Shown: positions 6,630 to 14,594 of the stretch, in pieces
Position numbering within the stretch: the stretch's first letter is position 1
Layout of the letters: each line of letters begins with the position of its first letter
Assembly: GCA_045578425.1 (NCBI GenBank)
Contig: JAZNKF010000007.1
Coordinates: 1-25,789 of the forward strand
Origin: RGIG3009 sp045578425
GTDB lineage: Bacteria; Bacillota; Clostridia; Oscillospirales; Acutalibacteraceae
Reading direction: 5' to 3'
DNA: 25,789 bases
Notes under the pieces: generated by a model
Told to the model about the DNA's origin: nothing
Seen by the model: the letters and a program-made list of their open reading frames with translations, nothing else
Databases searched by the model: none
Translations under genes and position numbers: made by a program

Positions 6630-8960
6630 ATGATGACCATGAAAAGACGAATTTCACGCTTGGCGACGCTTCCGTTGTTAGCTTTGCGAGGCATGGTGGT
6701 TTTTCCAAAAACCACCGTACACTTAGACATTCGTCGGGAACAATCCATACAAGCATTGCAAAATTGTATGGATACTGACCAATGTTTGTTTGCGGTTATG
6801 CAACAAAACATAACCGAAGAACGTCCCAACGTTACCTCGCTATGCAAAACGGGTGTGGTGTTGCGTATTCGTCAAGTGTTGCGCACGTCACCCGATACCA
6901 TACACATTGTAGCGGAAGGGCTATACCGTGCGCGTATCCACTCGGTGGTAAAAGACGAACCGTTTTATACTGTACAGGTACGGGAATGTTTATCCCGTTC
7001 CATGGCAGACAAAGAAACACAGGCTGCTTTTGTACGCGAATTACGCTCTTATTTTGGAAAATACGCAGAATTTTCAGGCGGAATTTCCTCGGACGATATG
7101 TTACCTTTATTAAGTGAAAAAAACGCCTTGTTACTTGCCGACCGTATGACCGATATTTTACCGGCACCTGCGGAAGAAAAACAAAAAGTTTTAGATTCTC
7201 TAAATGCAGAAAAACGCTTACATACGCTGCTCAAATTATTAGCGGACGAAATAGAAATTTTGGAATTGGAACGCGGTATTGAGCAACAAGTACAAGCCAA
7301 TATGGAAAAAAACCAACGGGAGTATTATTTGCATGAGCAAATGAAAGTGATTGCTTCTCAATTGGGTGAAGCAGACGATCCGATGGGGGAAGCCGAAGAA
7401 TTGCGCGCCAAAATAAAAGCGCTTTCTTTGCCGAAAGAATCCGAAGAAAAATTACTTAAAGAATGTGACAAACTTGCCAAAATGCCGTTCGGTTCGCATG
7501 AGGCAACGGTTGTACGTAATTACTTAGATGTGTGTTTGAATTTACCGTGGAATACCACGACAAAGGAAAAGCAAAGCTTGGAGCAAGCTAAAAAAATATT
7601 GGACCGTGACCATTATGGATTAACCAAAGTAAAAGAACGGATTTTGGAAGTGTTGGCAGTTCGCAAACTGACAGGCGGTACAGCAGGGCAAGTGATTTGC
7701 CTTGTCGGTCCTCCCGGTGTTGGTAAAACTTCCATCGCGAAGTCGATTGCAGTGGCGTTGGGACGTCAGTATGTTCGCGTGTCGCTCGGCGGTGTGCGCG
7801 ACGAAGCGGAGATTCGCGGTCACCGAAAAACGTATATTGGTTCCATGCCCGGTCGCTTAATTCAAGCGCTTACCAAGGCAAAATCAAACAATCCCGTTGT
7901 TTTATTGGATGAAATAGATAAATTGGGAAACAGCCATAACGGCGATCCTTCTTCGGCACTGTTGGAAGTATTGGATACCGAACAAAATCATGCGTTTGTT
8001 GACCACTATTTGGAAATTCCCTATGACCTGTCTCAGGTGTTGTTTATCACAACAGCAAACAATGCCGAAAACATACCGGCACCGCTTTTTGACCGTATGG
8101 ATGTGATTACTCTTTCCAGCTACACCACGGAAGAAAAATTCCGCATTGCGCGAGACCATCTTGTTCGCAAACAACTAACAGCTAACGGGTTGACAGCACG
8201 ACAACTTCGTTTTTCGGATGCTGCTATTTATGCGATGATTGATGGATACACCCGCGAAGGCGGTGTGCGAAACTTGGAACGTTGTCTTTCCAAAATTTGC
8301 CGTCAGTGTGCGCAAAAAATTGTTTCGGATACAGTACGTAGTGTAACTGTCACGGAAAAAAATTTGCAAGAATTTCTGGGGCCCCGCCGTTTTAAAGAAG
8401 AACAAGAGTCTAAAATGGATGAAGTGGGTGTAGTTAACGGTTTGGCGTGGACAGCCGTTGGCGGTGAAACCATGCCAGTTGAAGTGGCTGTACTAAATGG
8501 TACCGGAAAAATTGAACTGACCGGATCCTTGGGCGACGTGATGAAAGAATCCGCCAAAGCGGCAGTGAGTTACGTGCGTGCCACCGCTAACCGCTGGAAT
8601 ATTGAGGAAGATTTTTACAAAACCAAAGATATCCATATTCATGTTCCCGAAGGTGCTGTTCCCAAAGACGGTCCTTCCGCCGGCGTGACCATGGCAACGG
8701 CGCTTGTTTCCGCGCTGACCGACACTCCTGTGCGCCACGATGTGGCTATGACGGGAGAAATTTCGCTTCGCGGTCGCGTTTTGCCGATTGGTGGATTAAA
8801 AGAAAAAACCATGGCGGCGTATCGTCACCATTTGACTACCGTAGTAATTCCGCAAGATAACGAGGCGGATTTGGCAGAAATTGACGAAGTGGTAAAGCAA
8901 AATGTAAAATTTGTCACCGCACGTAATGTGGAGACCGTTATCAAAACGGCACTGCGTTAA
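6630..8960 (+). CDS. lon: ATP-dependent Lon protease (LonA type)
   Basis: Single-chain AAA+ serine protease that removes damaged and regulatory proteins in the cytoplasm. The 776-residue product has the order of LonA: N-terminal substrate-binding domain (about residues 10-205, opening LPLLALRGMVVFPK), coiled helical linker, Walker A GPPGVGKT (360-367), Walker B VVLLDEID (423-430), and the C-terminal peptidase domain with the S683/K726 dyad (PKDGPSAG; GGLKEK). AGGAG at 6615-6619 is 10 bases before ATG 6630; the ATG at 6633 is a possible alternative. No N-terminal membrane anchor of the LonB type is seen. engB follows after 14 bases, as in Bacillus, where lonA also precedes engB. Confidence 0.97.
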   Translation: MMTMKRRISRLATLPLLALRGMVVFPKTTVHLDIRREQSIQALQNCMDTDQCLFAVMQQNITEERPNVTSLCKTGVVLRIRQVLRTSPDTIHIVAEGLYRARIHSVVKDEPFYTVQVRECLSRSMADKETQAAFVRELRSYFGKYAEFSGGISSDDMLPLLSEKNALLLADRMTDILPAPAEEKQKVLDSLNAEKRLHTLLKLLADEIEILELERGIEQQVQANMEKNQREYYLHEQMKVIASQLGEADDPMGEAEELRAKIKALSLPKESEEKLLKECDKLAKMPFGSHEATVVRNYLDVCLNLPWNTTTKEKQSLEQAKKILDRDHYGLTKVKERILEVLAVRKLTGGTAGQVICLVGPPGVGKTSIAKSIAVALGRQYVRVSLGGVRDEAEIRGHRKTYIGSMPGRLIQALTKAKSNNPVVLLDEIDKLGNSHNGDPSSALLEVLDTEQNHAFVDHYLEIPYDLSQVLFITTANNAENIPAPLFDRMDVITLSSYTTEEKFRIARDHLVRKQLTANGLTARQLRFSDAAIYAMIDGYTREGGVRNLERCLSKICRQCAQKIVSDTVRSVTVTEKNLQEFLGPRRFKEEQESKMDEVGVVNGLAWTAVGGETMPVEVAVLNGTGKIELTGSLGDVMKESAKAAVSYVRATANRWNIEEDFYKTKDIHIHVPEGAVPKDGPSAGVTMATALVSALTDTPVRHDVAMTGEISLRGRVLPIGGLKEKTMAAYRHHLTTVVIPQDNEADLAEIDEVVKQNVKFVTARNVETVIKTALR

Positions 8961-8974
8961 AGGAGGGGAGATCA

Positions 8975-9559
8975 ATGAAAATTGAATCGGCTGTGTTCGA
9001 GTTATCTGCCGGCATCAGCAGCCAGTTACCCCCGTGTACGTTGCCGGAAATCGCTTTTTCAGGGCGGTCCAACGTCGGAAAATCCTCGTTGATTAACAAA
9101 TTGGTAAACCGCAAAGCTTTGGCGCGAACCAGCTCTACTCCCGGCAAAACGGCAACCATCAATTTTTACAAATTAGATACGTTACGGCTTATCGACTTGC
9201 CGGGATACGGTTATGCCAAACTATCGTTTTCGGAAAAGAAACGGTTTAGCCAAACCATTGAACACTATTTTGACGATGAGCGCGATTTGCGATTGGTGTT
9301 GCAACTGATTGATATGCGCCACCCGCCGAGCGCCGATGACTATCAAATGTTAGAATATTTAACGCACTGTGAGTTGCCTTTTATTGTAGTGCTGACCAAG
9401 GCCGATAAACTCAACAAAACGCAGCGTGCCGAACGATTGGCAGCACTGCAAGAGGAACTTGCAGACTACGAAGGAATACACATGGTTCCCTTTTCCGCCA
9501 TTACCGGAGAGGGAGTAGAGGAACTTCGTGCTATTTTGAAAGAAGTTACAGAAGAATAA
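8975..9559 (+). CDS. engB: Ribosome-biogenesis GTPase EngB (YsxC/YihA)
   Basis: Small GTPase needed for assembly of the large ribosomal subunit. The 194-residue product has all G motifs in order: G1 GRSNVGKS (30-37), the STPGKT switch (about 54-59), G3 DLPGYG (74-79), G4 TKAD (141-144) and G5 SAITGEG (174-180). AAAGGAGGGG lies just before ATG 8975. It is the last gene of the proteostasis run; the stop is followed immediately by a perfect hairpin terminator. Confidence 0.97.
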   Translation: MKIESAVFELSAGISSQLPPCTLPEIAFSGRSNVGKSSLINKLVNRKALARTSSTPGKTATINFYKLDTLRLIDLPGYGYAKLSFSEKKRFSQTIEHYFDDERDLRLVLQLIDMRHPPSADDYQMLEYLTHCELPFIVVLTKADKLNKTQRAERLAALQEELADYEGIHMVPFSAITGEGVEELRAILKEVTEE

Positions 9560-9592
9560 AAAACCGCGTTCTGTTTTACAGAACGCGGTTTT
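9560..9592. terminator. Bidirectional terminator between engB and the BNR gene
   Basis: Perfect 15-base inverted repeat (9560-9574 and 9578-9592), loop TTT, core CCGCGTTCTG. A/T runs on both outer sides give a U tract for engB on the plus strand and for the converging minus-strand gene. Confidence 0.9.
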
Positions 9593-9601
9593 AATTTGTT
9601 T

Positions 9602-10765
9602 TTAATCTTCAAACTCACTTAACATAACTTTACGAATATGGCTGCCGTAAAGTGATGTTTTTCGTACTTCGTCGGGATAACCGTAAGTGGAACCCATAAT
9701 AAAATAAGAAATTAACACGTAATCTTTATTGGGGAAAATCGCCGGATAGCAAAATTCCAAACTACGATTATCCTCCAATGGCCAAAGATAATCTTCAAAT
9801 TCTTTGGGGGAACCATCGGAAAGTGCGCAAACCAGCGGTGTTCTTCCGCAATACACGGAGTAGGGGTGATACATGTTATATCTAACCGTTTTTTCGGCAT
9901 GTTCAAACGGTTTGGAACCCAAAACCGAGTGACGCCCGTTGTAGATAGGAATAGGGTTAAACACCGCTAACATTTTTCCGTTTTGCAAGCGTTTGACACC
10001 CATGGGAGAGTTGGGTGAAGTGAAAAATTCATTGGGTAATACGTCACCCCAAGTTTCGCCTTGGTCTTCGGAATAGGCTTCAAACTGATAACCGTGTCCT
10101 GTGCGCGCAAATGCCCAAATTCGGCCGTCTTTGAGTTCCATTACGCCAACTTCTTGCAAACCGGAAACAGGATGATTAAAGGGCAATTCCAGGCGTTGTT
10201 TCGCTTCGTGGAAAGTTTTGCAATCGTCGTCAGAGATAAAGAAGCAGGCAGTGCCTCGGTCGCTAAACTCACCGGCTTGCGGCAAAAATTCGTGATAACT
10301 GACAGGCAAAATAACACGACCGTTTTTCAAACGAAGGATGCGGTCATTGTTCATAACATAGTATCCGGGTTTATCAATGCAGCATTTTGCTTCCGACCAT
10401 GTTTCGCCTTCGTCATACGATAAAATCATGTTAGGGCGGCAGTCAATTTGTTCGCCATCACCGACTTTTCGCAAAAAGAACATTGCCAAAGCGCCATCCA
10501 ACATCCGTAAAAACGAAACACTCATAACGTTTCTGTCGTTAGGACCTTTTTTGTAGATGATGCGGCCTTCACCCCAAGTTTCACCGTCATCGCGGGAAAT
10601 AAAAGCGTGAATATCGGCATCGGCATGGTCGTTAGAATCACCAACAAAACGGCTGTAAGCATACATAATGCTTCCGTCTTTAAGAAGAGCAAAAGCACCT
10701 TCTGTATTTCTGGGGTTCTCGGGACTGGGTTTTACCACAAATACTTCTCTGCCAATTGTAGCCAT
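9602..10765 (-). CDS. BNR-repeat sialidase-fold protein, no signal peptide
   Basis: A 387-residue protein with Asp-box (S-x-D-x-G-x-T-W) repeats of a sialidase-type beta-propeller: SRDDGETW at 57-64, SYDEGETW at 116-123, the degenerate SDDDCKTF at 178-185, and SEDQGETW at 232-239. Bacterial exo-sialidases act outside the cell, but no signal peptide, membrane anchor or carbohydrate-binding domain is visible, so it is probably cytoplasmic. The substrate is unknown; sialidase activity is not certain because the catalytic Arg triad cannot be assigned confidently by eye. The start is placed at the ATG at 10765, 9 bases after AGGAG (10779-10775); the ATG at 10774 directly abuts that site. It is monocistronic, with its own near-consensus promoter and a terminator shared with engB. 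No sialic acid transport or catabolism gene is nearby. Confidence 0.8.
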   Translation of the reverse strand: MATIGREVFVVKPSPENPRNTEGAFALLKDGSIMYAYSRFVGDSNDHADADIHAFISRDDGETWGEGRIIYKKGPNDRNVMSVSFLRMLDGALAMFFLRKVGDGEQIDCRPNMILSYDEGETWSEAKCCIDKPGYYVMNNDRILRLKNGRVILPVSYHEFLPQAGEFSDRGTACFFISDDDCKTFHEAKQRLELPFNHPVSGLQEVGVMELKDGRIWAFARTGHGYQFEAYSEDQGETWGDVLPNEFFTSPNSPMGVKRLQNGKMLAVFNPIPIYNGRHSVLGSKPFEHAEKTVRYNMYHPYSVYCGRTPLVCALSDGSPKEFEDYLWPLEDNRSLEFCYPAIFPNKDYVLISYFIMGSTYGYPDEVRKTSLYGSHIRKVMLSEFED

Positions 10766-10802
10766 AAGAAACATCTCCTAACGATTTTGTTATCTAATAC
10801 GT

Positions 10803-10831
10803 TTTATACCATCTTGGTTTATGGTTGTCAA
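10803..10831 (-). promoter_or_regulatory. Sigma-A promoter of the BNR gene
   Basis: On the minus strand: consensus TTGACA (10831-10826), 17-base spacer, TATAAA (10808-10803). This is strong for an accessory gene. No clear operator palindrome was seen around it. Confidence 0.85.
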
Positions 10832-10950
10832 CATACGTGGTAAAAAAATTGAATAGAATAATATGATTTGCGAAAATACAAAATTTGATCGTTATTTTTT
10901 GCTTGTTGGGCAATACTAATAACCAACAAACAAGAAGGAGGGAAAGATTT

Positions 10951-11121
10951 ATGGACAACAATTGTAAAAACAATCAGTCCATCCATTGTACTGTTGAACA
11001 GTGCCGTTATCATGGTTGCGACGGTGATTTTTGTACGTTGAATGCCATCCAAGTGGGAACACACGAAGCAAATCCGACCATGTGTGAATGCACGGATTGC
11101 CAATCTTTTGAAAAGAAATAA
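10951..11121 (+). CDS. DUF1540-type cysteine-rich miniprotein
   Basis: A 56-residue protein with eight Cys (C5, C13, C18, C23, C28, C45, C47, C50). The pattern I-H-C-x4-C-x-Y-x2-C-x4-C-x4-I-x-V and a C-terminal C-x2-C-x-S-F matches the DUF1540 motif found in many Firmicutes, sometimes in two copies; here there is one. The function is unknown; metal binding is an inference from the cysteines. ATG 10951 follows GAAGGAGGG with a 9-base gap; an in-frame ATG at 10885 lacks a ribosome binding site. No convincing promoter is visible in the 185-base gap to the divergent BNR gene. A bidirectional terminator follows. Confidence 0.85.
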   Translation: MDNNCKNNQSIHCTVEQCRYHGCDGDFCTLNAIQVGTHEANPTMCECTDCQSFEKK

Positions 11122-11151
11122 CACAACAAAGCGGCAGTCTTAAGAAGGGTA

Positions 11152-11186
11152 AAAAAGCTGTGTGGAATTTTTCCACACAGCTTTTT
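11152..11186. terminator. Bidirectional terminator between the DUF1540 gene and the dap operon tail
   Basis: Perfect 16-base inverted repeat (11152-11167 and 11171-11186) with loop TTT. The outer A5/T5 runs serve both converging transcripts. Confidence 0.88.
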
Positions 11187-11221
11187 GTCTCATACTTTAA
11201 ATAAAGGTACATTCTTTTATT

Positions 11222-12862
11222 TTACTCTATAAACAAAATTGTATCTATTACTTTTCCGTTCAAGGTAAGTTTTACGTTATCGCCTTTTTCTGCAAAGGGG
11301 AGCAAATCAGACTTTGTAACGAGTACGGTATATACGTTAGCATCGTTTTCCAATTTTAGATAGTAAACGGTATTACCCTCAACAACTGCTGAATTTATAT
11401 TTGCTATAACGCCTGTTACTTCTTGTTTTTCGGTTTCGGGCAATTCGGTAATATTTTCTATTTTGAGCTTTGAAATATAATCCGCTCTCGCACTTTCAAC
11501 GGAGTTACCGGTACCTACTATCTGATACTGATTAACATCAACAAAGGCATACATTTTAACAAGTCCTGCGCCGTCTTTAAGAGACATAAAATAGGTTGGT
11601 CTGTCCGAAACATTCAAAAGCAACGGGAAGGTTGAGGAATAACCAAGGTGCTGTACCTGACCTTCGGCAGAGCTCATGGCTGAATACTCCTCAGCACCGG
11701 GGATTGTATAAAACTTAGTTTCTTTGGTGCGCAAATTAACAAGCACAAAGCCAACGTTCGATTCGTCACTGGTAACCGAGGTCATACCTGTATACATATA
11801 CACATCATCATCAAGTGCCAAATAGTTATAACCGTCGGTAGGCTGTAATACACCACGTTGACCAAAGATAGAATTAAAGAAGCCGGAACGGTATTTACCG
11901 TTATAAATAAGCTGTTCTTCAACCATATACGAATCAAACACTTGGTCAATCCAAGTAGGCGCTTCATCAAGCTTATAATAATCACTTGCGCCTGTTTGCG
12001 CATTCATAAGAACCACGCCTTCAATATCGCTGCCGCTCCAAAAACCAATCTTAAAATCTATTACCGATGCCACCCAATAAGGTGTACCGTTGTCATCAAT
12101 TTCAAAAGAAATATTATCGAAAATCTTGGTAGGATATTTAAAGCGGAGCGCACGGTTAAGGTCGCGCATAAAGTACTCGCTATCGGCGTATTTAATACCG
12201 TTTTCAAGACGTACAAGTTCGGTTTCCTGCGTGGTCATATCCACAGTTATATAAGCAGGGATTCCTTCTGAACGGTTATTAAACCACTTGATAATATCAC
12301 CGTACATTAAAGGTGTAACCCTTACAGGCTTACCTTTATAGTTTATTTGTGTGTAAATTTCTTCAATTTCAAACTGTGAAACCAAATCAGCCATTTCGCC
12401 AAGTTTACGCTGACCCAAGCGGGAAGCAGTATCGCGGTCAACTACAGGTATTTGGTCCTGACTGATTTCAGCAACATCGTCAATAAAATCGCCATCGTTA
12501 ATGGTTATAAGCTTGTTATATGCTTTTGCGTTAAAAATCTCGGCACCAACAACCGAAGCACCGATGCTTAAAACGGCAATAGCAAGAACTAAAAACAAAG
12601 CCAATTTTATAGGTTTGCCAAGCGATTTAAGGCTCAAACGCGGTATGCCCGCCACTTTGGTAGGTTTTCTGTTATTGCGTATAAATTCCATTATTTGAGA
12701 AAAAGCGTTTATAACAACGCTTATAACTATAACAAAGGTTACAAAACTCCAAAACGCTTTACTTTGCAAATTTATAGGCGGTAGCACGAAATAATAATAC
12801 CCACCTATAACAAGCAAGGTTATAAGCCATTTAAGAAGTGAAAAAGATATACTTTTTTTCAT
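11222..12862 (-). CDS. Large membrane-anchored protein of unknown function
   Basis: A 546-residue protein I cannot name. Three hydrophobic segments lie near the N-terminus (about 9-29, 36-56 and 86-106). The basic stretch between the second and third (RNNRKPTK...KSLGKPIK) and the KK at the start suggest an inside N-terminus, leaving about 440 residues outside the membrane. That part contains a stretch resembling PepSY-like modules (FEIDDNGTPYWVASV, then VVLMNAQTGASDYYKLDEAP) and ends in a small beta-rich domain; this is only a resemblance. ATG 12862 has AGGAG 7 bases upstream. It lies 50 bases behind dapB with no terminator or evident promoter between them, so it is probably the last gene of that operon. 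Its codon use differs: all nine Ile codons in the first 61 residues are ATA, which neighbouring genes use sparingly, suggesting transfer or different expression history. Confidence 0.7.
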   Translation of the reverse strand: MKKSISFSLLKWLITLLVIGGYYYFVLPPINLQSKAFWSFVTFVIVISVVINAFSQIMEFIRNNRKPTKVAGIPRLSLKSLGKPIKLALFLVLAIAVLSIGASVVGAEIFNAKAYNKLITINDGDFIDDVAEISQDQIPVVDRDTASRLGQRKLGEMADLVSQFEIEEIYTQINYKGKPVRVTPLMYGDIIKWFNNRSEGIPAYITVDMTTQETELVRLENGIKYADSEYFMRDLNRALRFKYPTKIFDNISFEIDDNGTPYWVASVIDFKIGFWSGSDIEGVVLMNAQTGASDYYKLDEAPTWIDQVFDSYMVEEQLIYNGKYRSGFFNSIFGQRGVLQPTDGYNYLALDDDVYMYTGMTSVTSDESNVGFVLVNLRTKETKFYTIPGAEEYSAMSSAEGQVQHLGYSSTFPLLLNVSDRPTYFMSLKDGAGLVKMYAFVDVNQYQIVGTGNSVESARADYISKLKIENITELPETEKQEVTGVIANINSAVVEGNTVYYLKLENDANVYTVLVTKSDLLPFAEKGDNVKLTLNGKVIDTILFIE

Positions 12863-12912
12863 AACAAATCTCCTAAAAGCCTGTAATAACGATTTTTCGT
12901 TTCCACTTTTTG

Positions 12913-13665
12913 TTACGCCATCATATCTTTCATGGTATAGTAGCCGTTGGGCTTGTTTACCAAGAACAAGGCGGCATTCAAAGCACCCACGGCAAAAATA
13001 TCCTTGGAAAGTGCGGTGTGTGACAAGGTGACATACTCATCGTGTCCGGCAAAAATCACGTCGTGTTCACCCACAATGGTACCTCCGCGCACCGAGCTAA
13101 TGCCAATATCGTGAGGGTCGCGTTTTTCGCGAACAGATTCGCGGTCAAATACATACCGCGGTTCATACGACAACCCCTCTTTTACCGATTCCGCCAACAA
13201 CAAAGCGGTGCCGGAAGGAGCATCAATCTTTTGGTTGTGGTGTTTTTCAATAATTTCAATATCAAACATGCCACCCAAAACTTCGGCTGCTTTTTTGACC
13301 AATTCTGTTAACAAACTGACGCCCAAAGACATGTTTGCCGAAGAAAACAACGGCGTTTTTTCAGCTGCGTTTTGGATTTTTACGCGTTGTTCATCCGACA
13401 AGCCGGTGGTAGCGATCACCGCAGGAACATGGTTCTCGGTGGCATATTGCAACACACCGTCAAGGCAAGACGGATGCGAAAAATCAATAATAACATCTAC
13501 CGGAACGGTACATTCTTTGGGAGTGTTGAAAACCGGAAAATCATCGCAGGGTGTGGTGTTAATATCCACACCGGCAACGATTTCGCAGTCGTCTCTTTTG
13601 GCGGCACAAGCGGCAATGGTGTGTCCCATTTTTCCGTTACAACCGCAAAGTAATATGCGTGTCAT
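12913..13665 (-). CDS. dapB: 4-hydroxy-tetrahydrodipicolinate reductase
   Basis: Reduces hydroxytetrahydrodipicolinate with NAD(P)H, the second committed step towards diaminopimelate and lysine. The 250-residue product has the nucleotide-binding start ILLCGCNGKMG (G8-G14) and the family signature EKHHNQKIDAPSGTA at 139-153, including the catalytic His and Lys. The start is the ATG at 13665, 9 bases after AAAGG; the in-frame TTG at 13674 is less likely. It begins 5 bases after the dapA stop, and the overlap of its ribosome binding site with the end of dapA suggests translational coupling. Confidence 0.95.
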   Translation of the reverse strand: MTRILLCGCNGKMGHTIAACAAKRDDCEIVAGVDINTTPCDDFPVFNTPKECTVPVDVIIDFSHPSCLDGVLQYATENHVPAVIATTGLSDEQRVKIQNAAEKTPLFSSANMSLGVSLLTELVKKAAEVLGGMFDIEIIEKHHNQKIDAPSGTALLLAESVKEGLSYEPRYVFDRESVREKRDPHDIGISSVRGGTIVGEHDVIFAGHDEYVTLSHTALSKDIFAVGALNAALFLVNKPNGYYTMKDMMA

Positions 13666-13670
13666 AAAAG

Positions 13671-14561
13671 TCAACCTTTCAGTAGTGAGTACCGACGCAG
13701 CACGTCGGTCATTTTTTGTTTGTTTTCTGCTGTCATCGTGGCAAGGGGGAGACGACAGTCGCCCACCGAGAATCCCATTTGATTGAGTGCTTCTTTGACA
13801 GGAATGGGATTAACATCCATGAACAAGGCGTTTGCCAAGTCAAGCCATTCTAATTGCAGGCGCAAACTACGCTTGCAATCGCCGTCAAGCCATGCGGCAC
13901 AAATATCGTGTGTCTGTTGCGGAATGACGTTGGATAATACCGAAATGACGCCTTTTCCGCCTAAAGACATAATGGGAACGATTTGGTCATCGTTGCCCGA
14001 ATACAGCGTGATATCGCATAAGGCAGCAATTTGAGCCGTTTCCGATAAATTACCGCTTGCTTGTTTGAGTGCAACAACATTCGGAATCCTATATAATTCA
14101 GCAACTGTTTTTGGTTGAATGTTTACCCCTGTTCGAGAGGGAACATTATACAAAATGATTGGTAAATCCACCGAATTTGCTATGCGGGTATAATGAGCAA
14201 TCAACCCGTTTTGAGATGTTTTGTTATAATATGGTGTTACCAATAACAAACCATCAGCGCCCATCTTTTGAGCTTCTTTTGACATGAAGACGGCGTGTTC
14301 GGTGTTATTTGAGCCGGTACCGGCAATCACCGGAACACGACCGTTTGTGTGCTCAATGGCCACGCGCAAGGCTTCTAAATGTTCGTCGTCTTCTAATGTG
14401 GGAGCCTCGCCCGTTGTGCCGATAGAAATGATGGCATCGGTGCCATTGGCGATTTGATAATCAATCAGTTCACGGTATTTTTCAAAGTTTATACGTCCGT
14501 CCGGATGCATGGGAGTGATGAGCGCGACACCGGCACCGGTAAAAAGAACAGGCTTACTCAT
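13671..14561 (-). CDS. dapA: 4-hydroxy-tetrahydrodipicolinate synthase
   Basis: Condenses aspartate semialdehyde with pyruvate, the branch point from threonine to lysine/diaminopimelate synthesis. The 296-residue TIM-barrel protein has the conserved TTGE (49-52), Y138 and R143 in ILYNVPSRTGV, and the Schiff-base K166 in VVALKQASGN. ATG 14561 is preceded by AAGGAGGAG. It lies between asd and dapB, so substrate supply (asd) and the next step (dapB) are in the same operon. Confidence 0.97.
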   Translation of the reverse strand: MSKPVLFTGAGVALITPMHPDGRINFEKYRELIDYQIANGTDAIISIGTTGEAPTLEDDEHLEALRVAIEHTNGRVPVIAGTGSNNTEHAVFMSKEAQKMGADGLLLVTPYYNKTSQNGLIAHYTRIANSVDLPIILYNVPSRTGVNIQPKTVAELYRIPNVVALKQASGNLSETAQIAALCDITLYSGNDDQIVPIMSLGGKGVISVLSNVIPQQTHDICAAWLDGDCKRSLRLQLEWLDLANALFMDVNPIPVKEALNQMGFSVGDCRLPLATMTAENKQKMTDVLRRYSLLKG

Positions 14562-14594
14562 GCAAAACTCCTCCTTTGATAAATAAGGTCAAAA

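Noticed and set aside
12863..12912. Terminator between dapB and the membrane protein gene
   Set aside because: Only a 5-base AACGA/TCGTT hairpin with an A-rich loop and no T tract; too weak.
13208..13786. A 192-codon plus-strand frame opposite dapB and the dapA end
   Set aside because: It lies antisense to catalytically intact dapB; no promoter or ribosome binding site.
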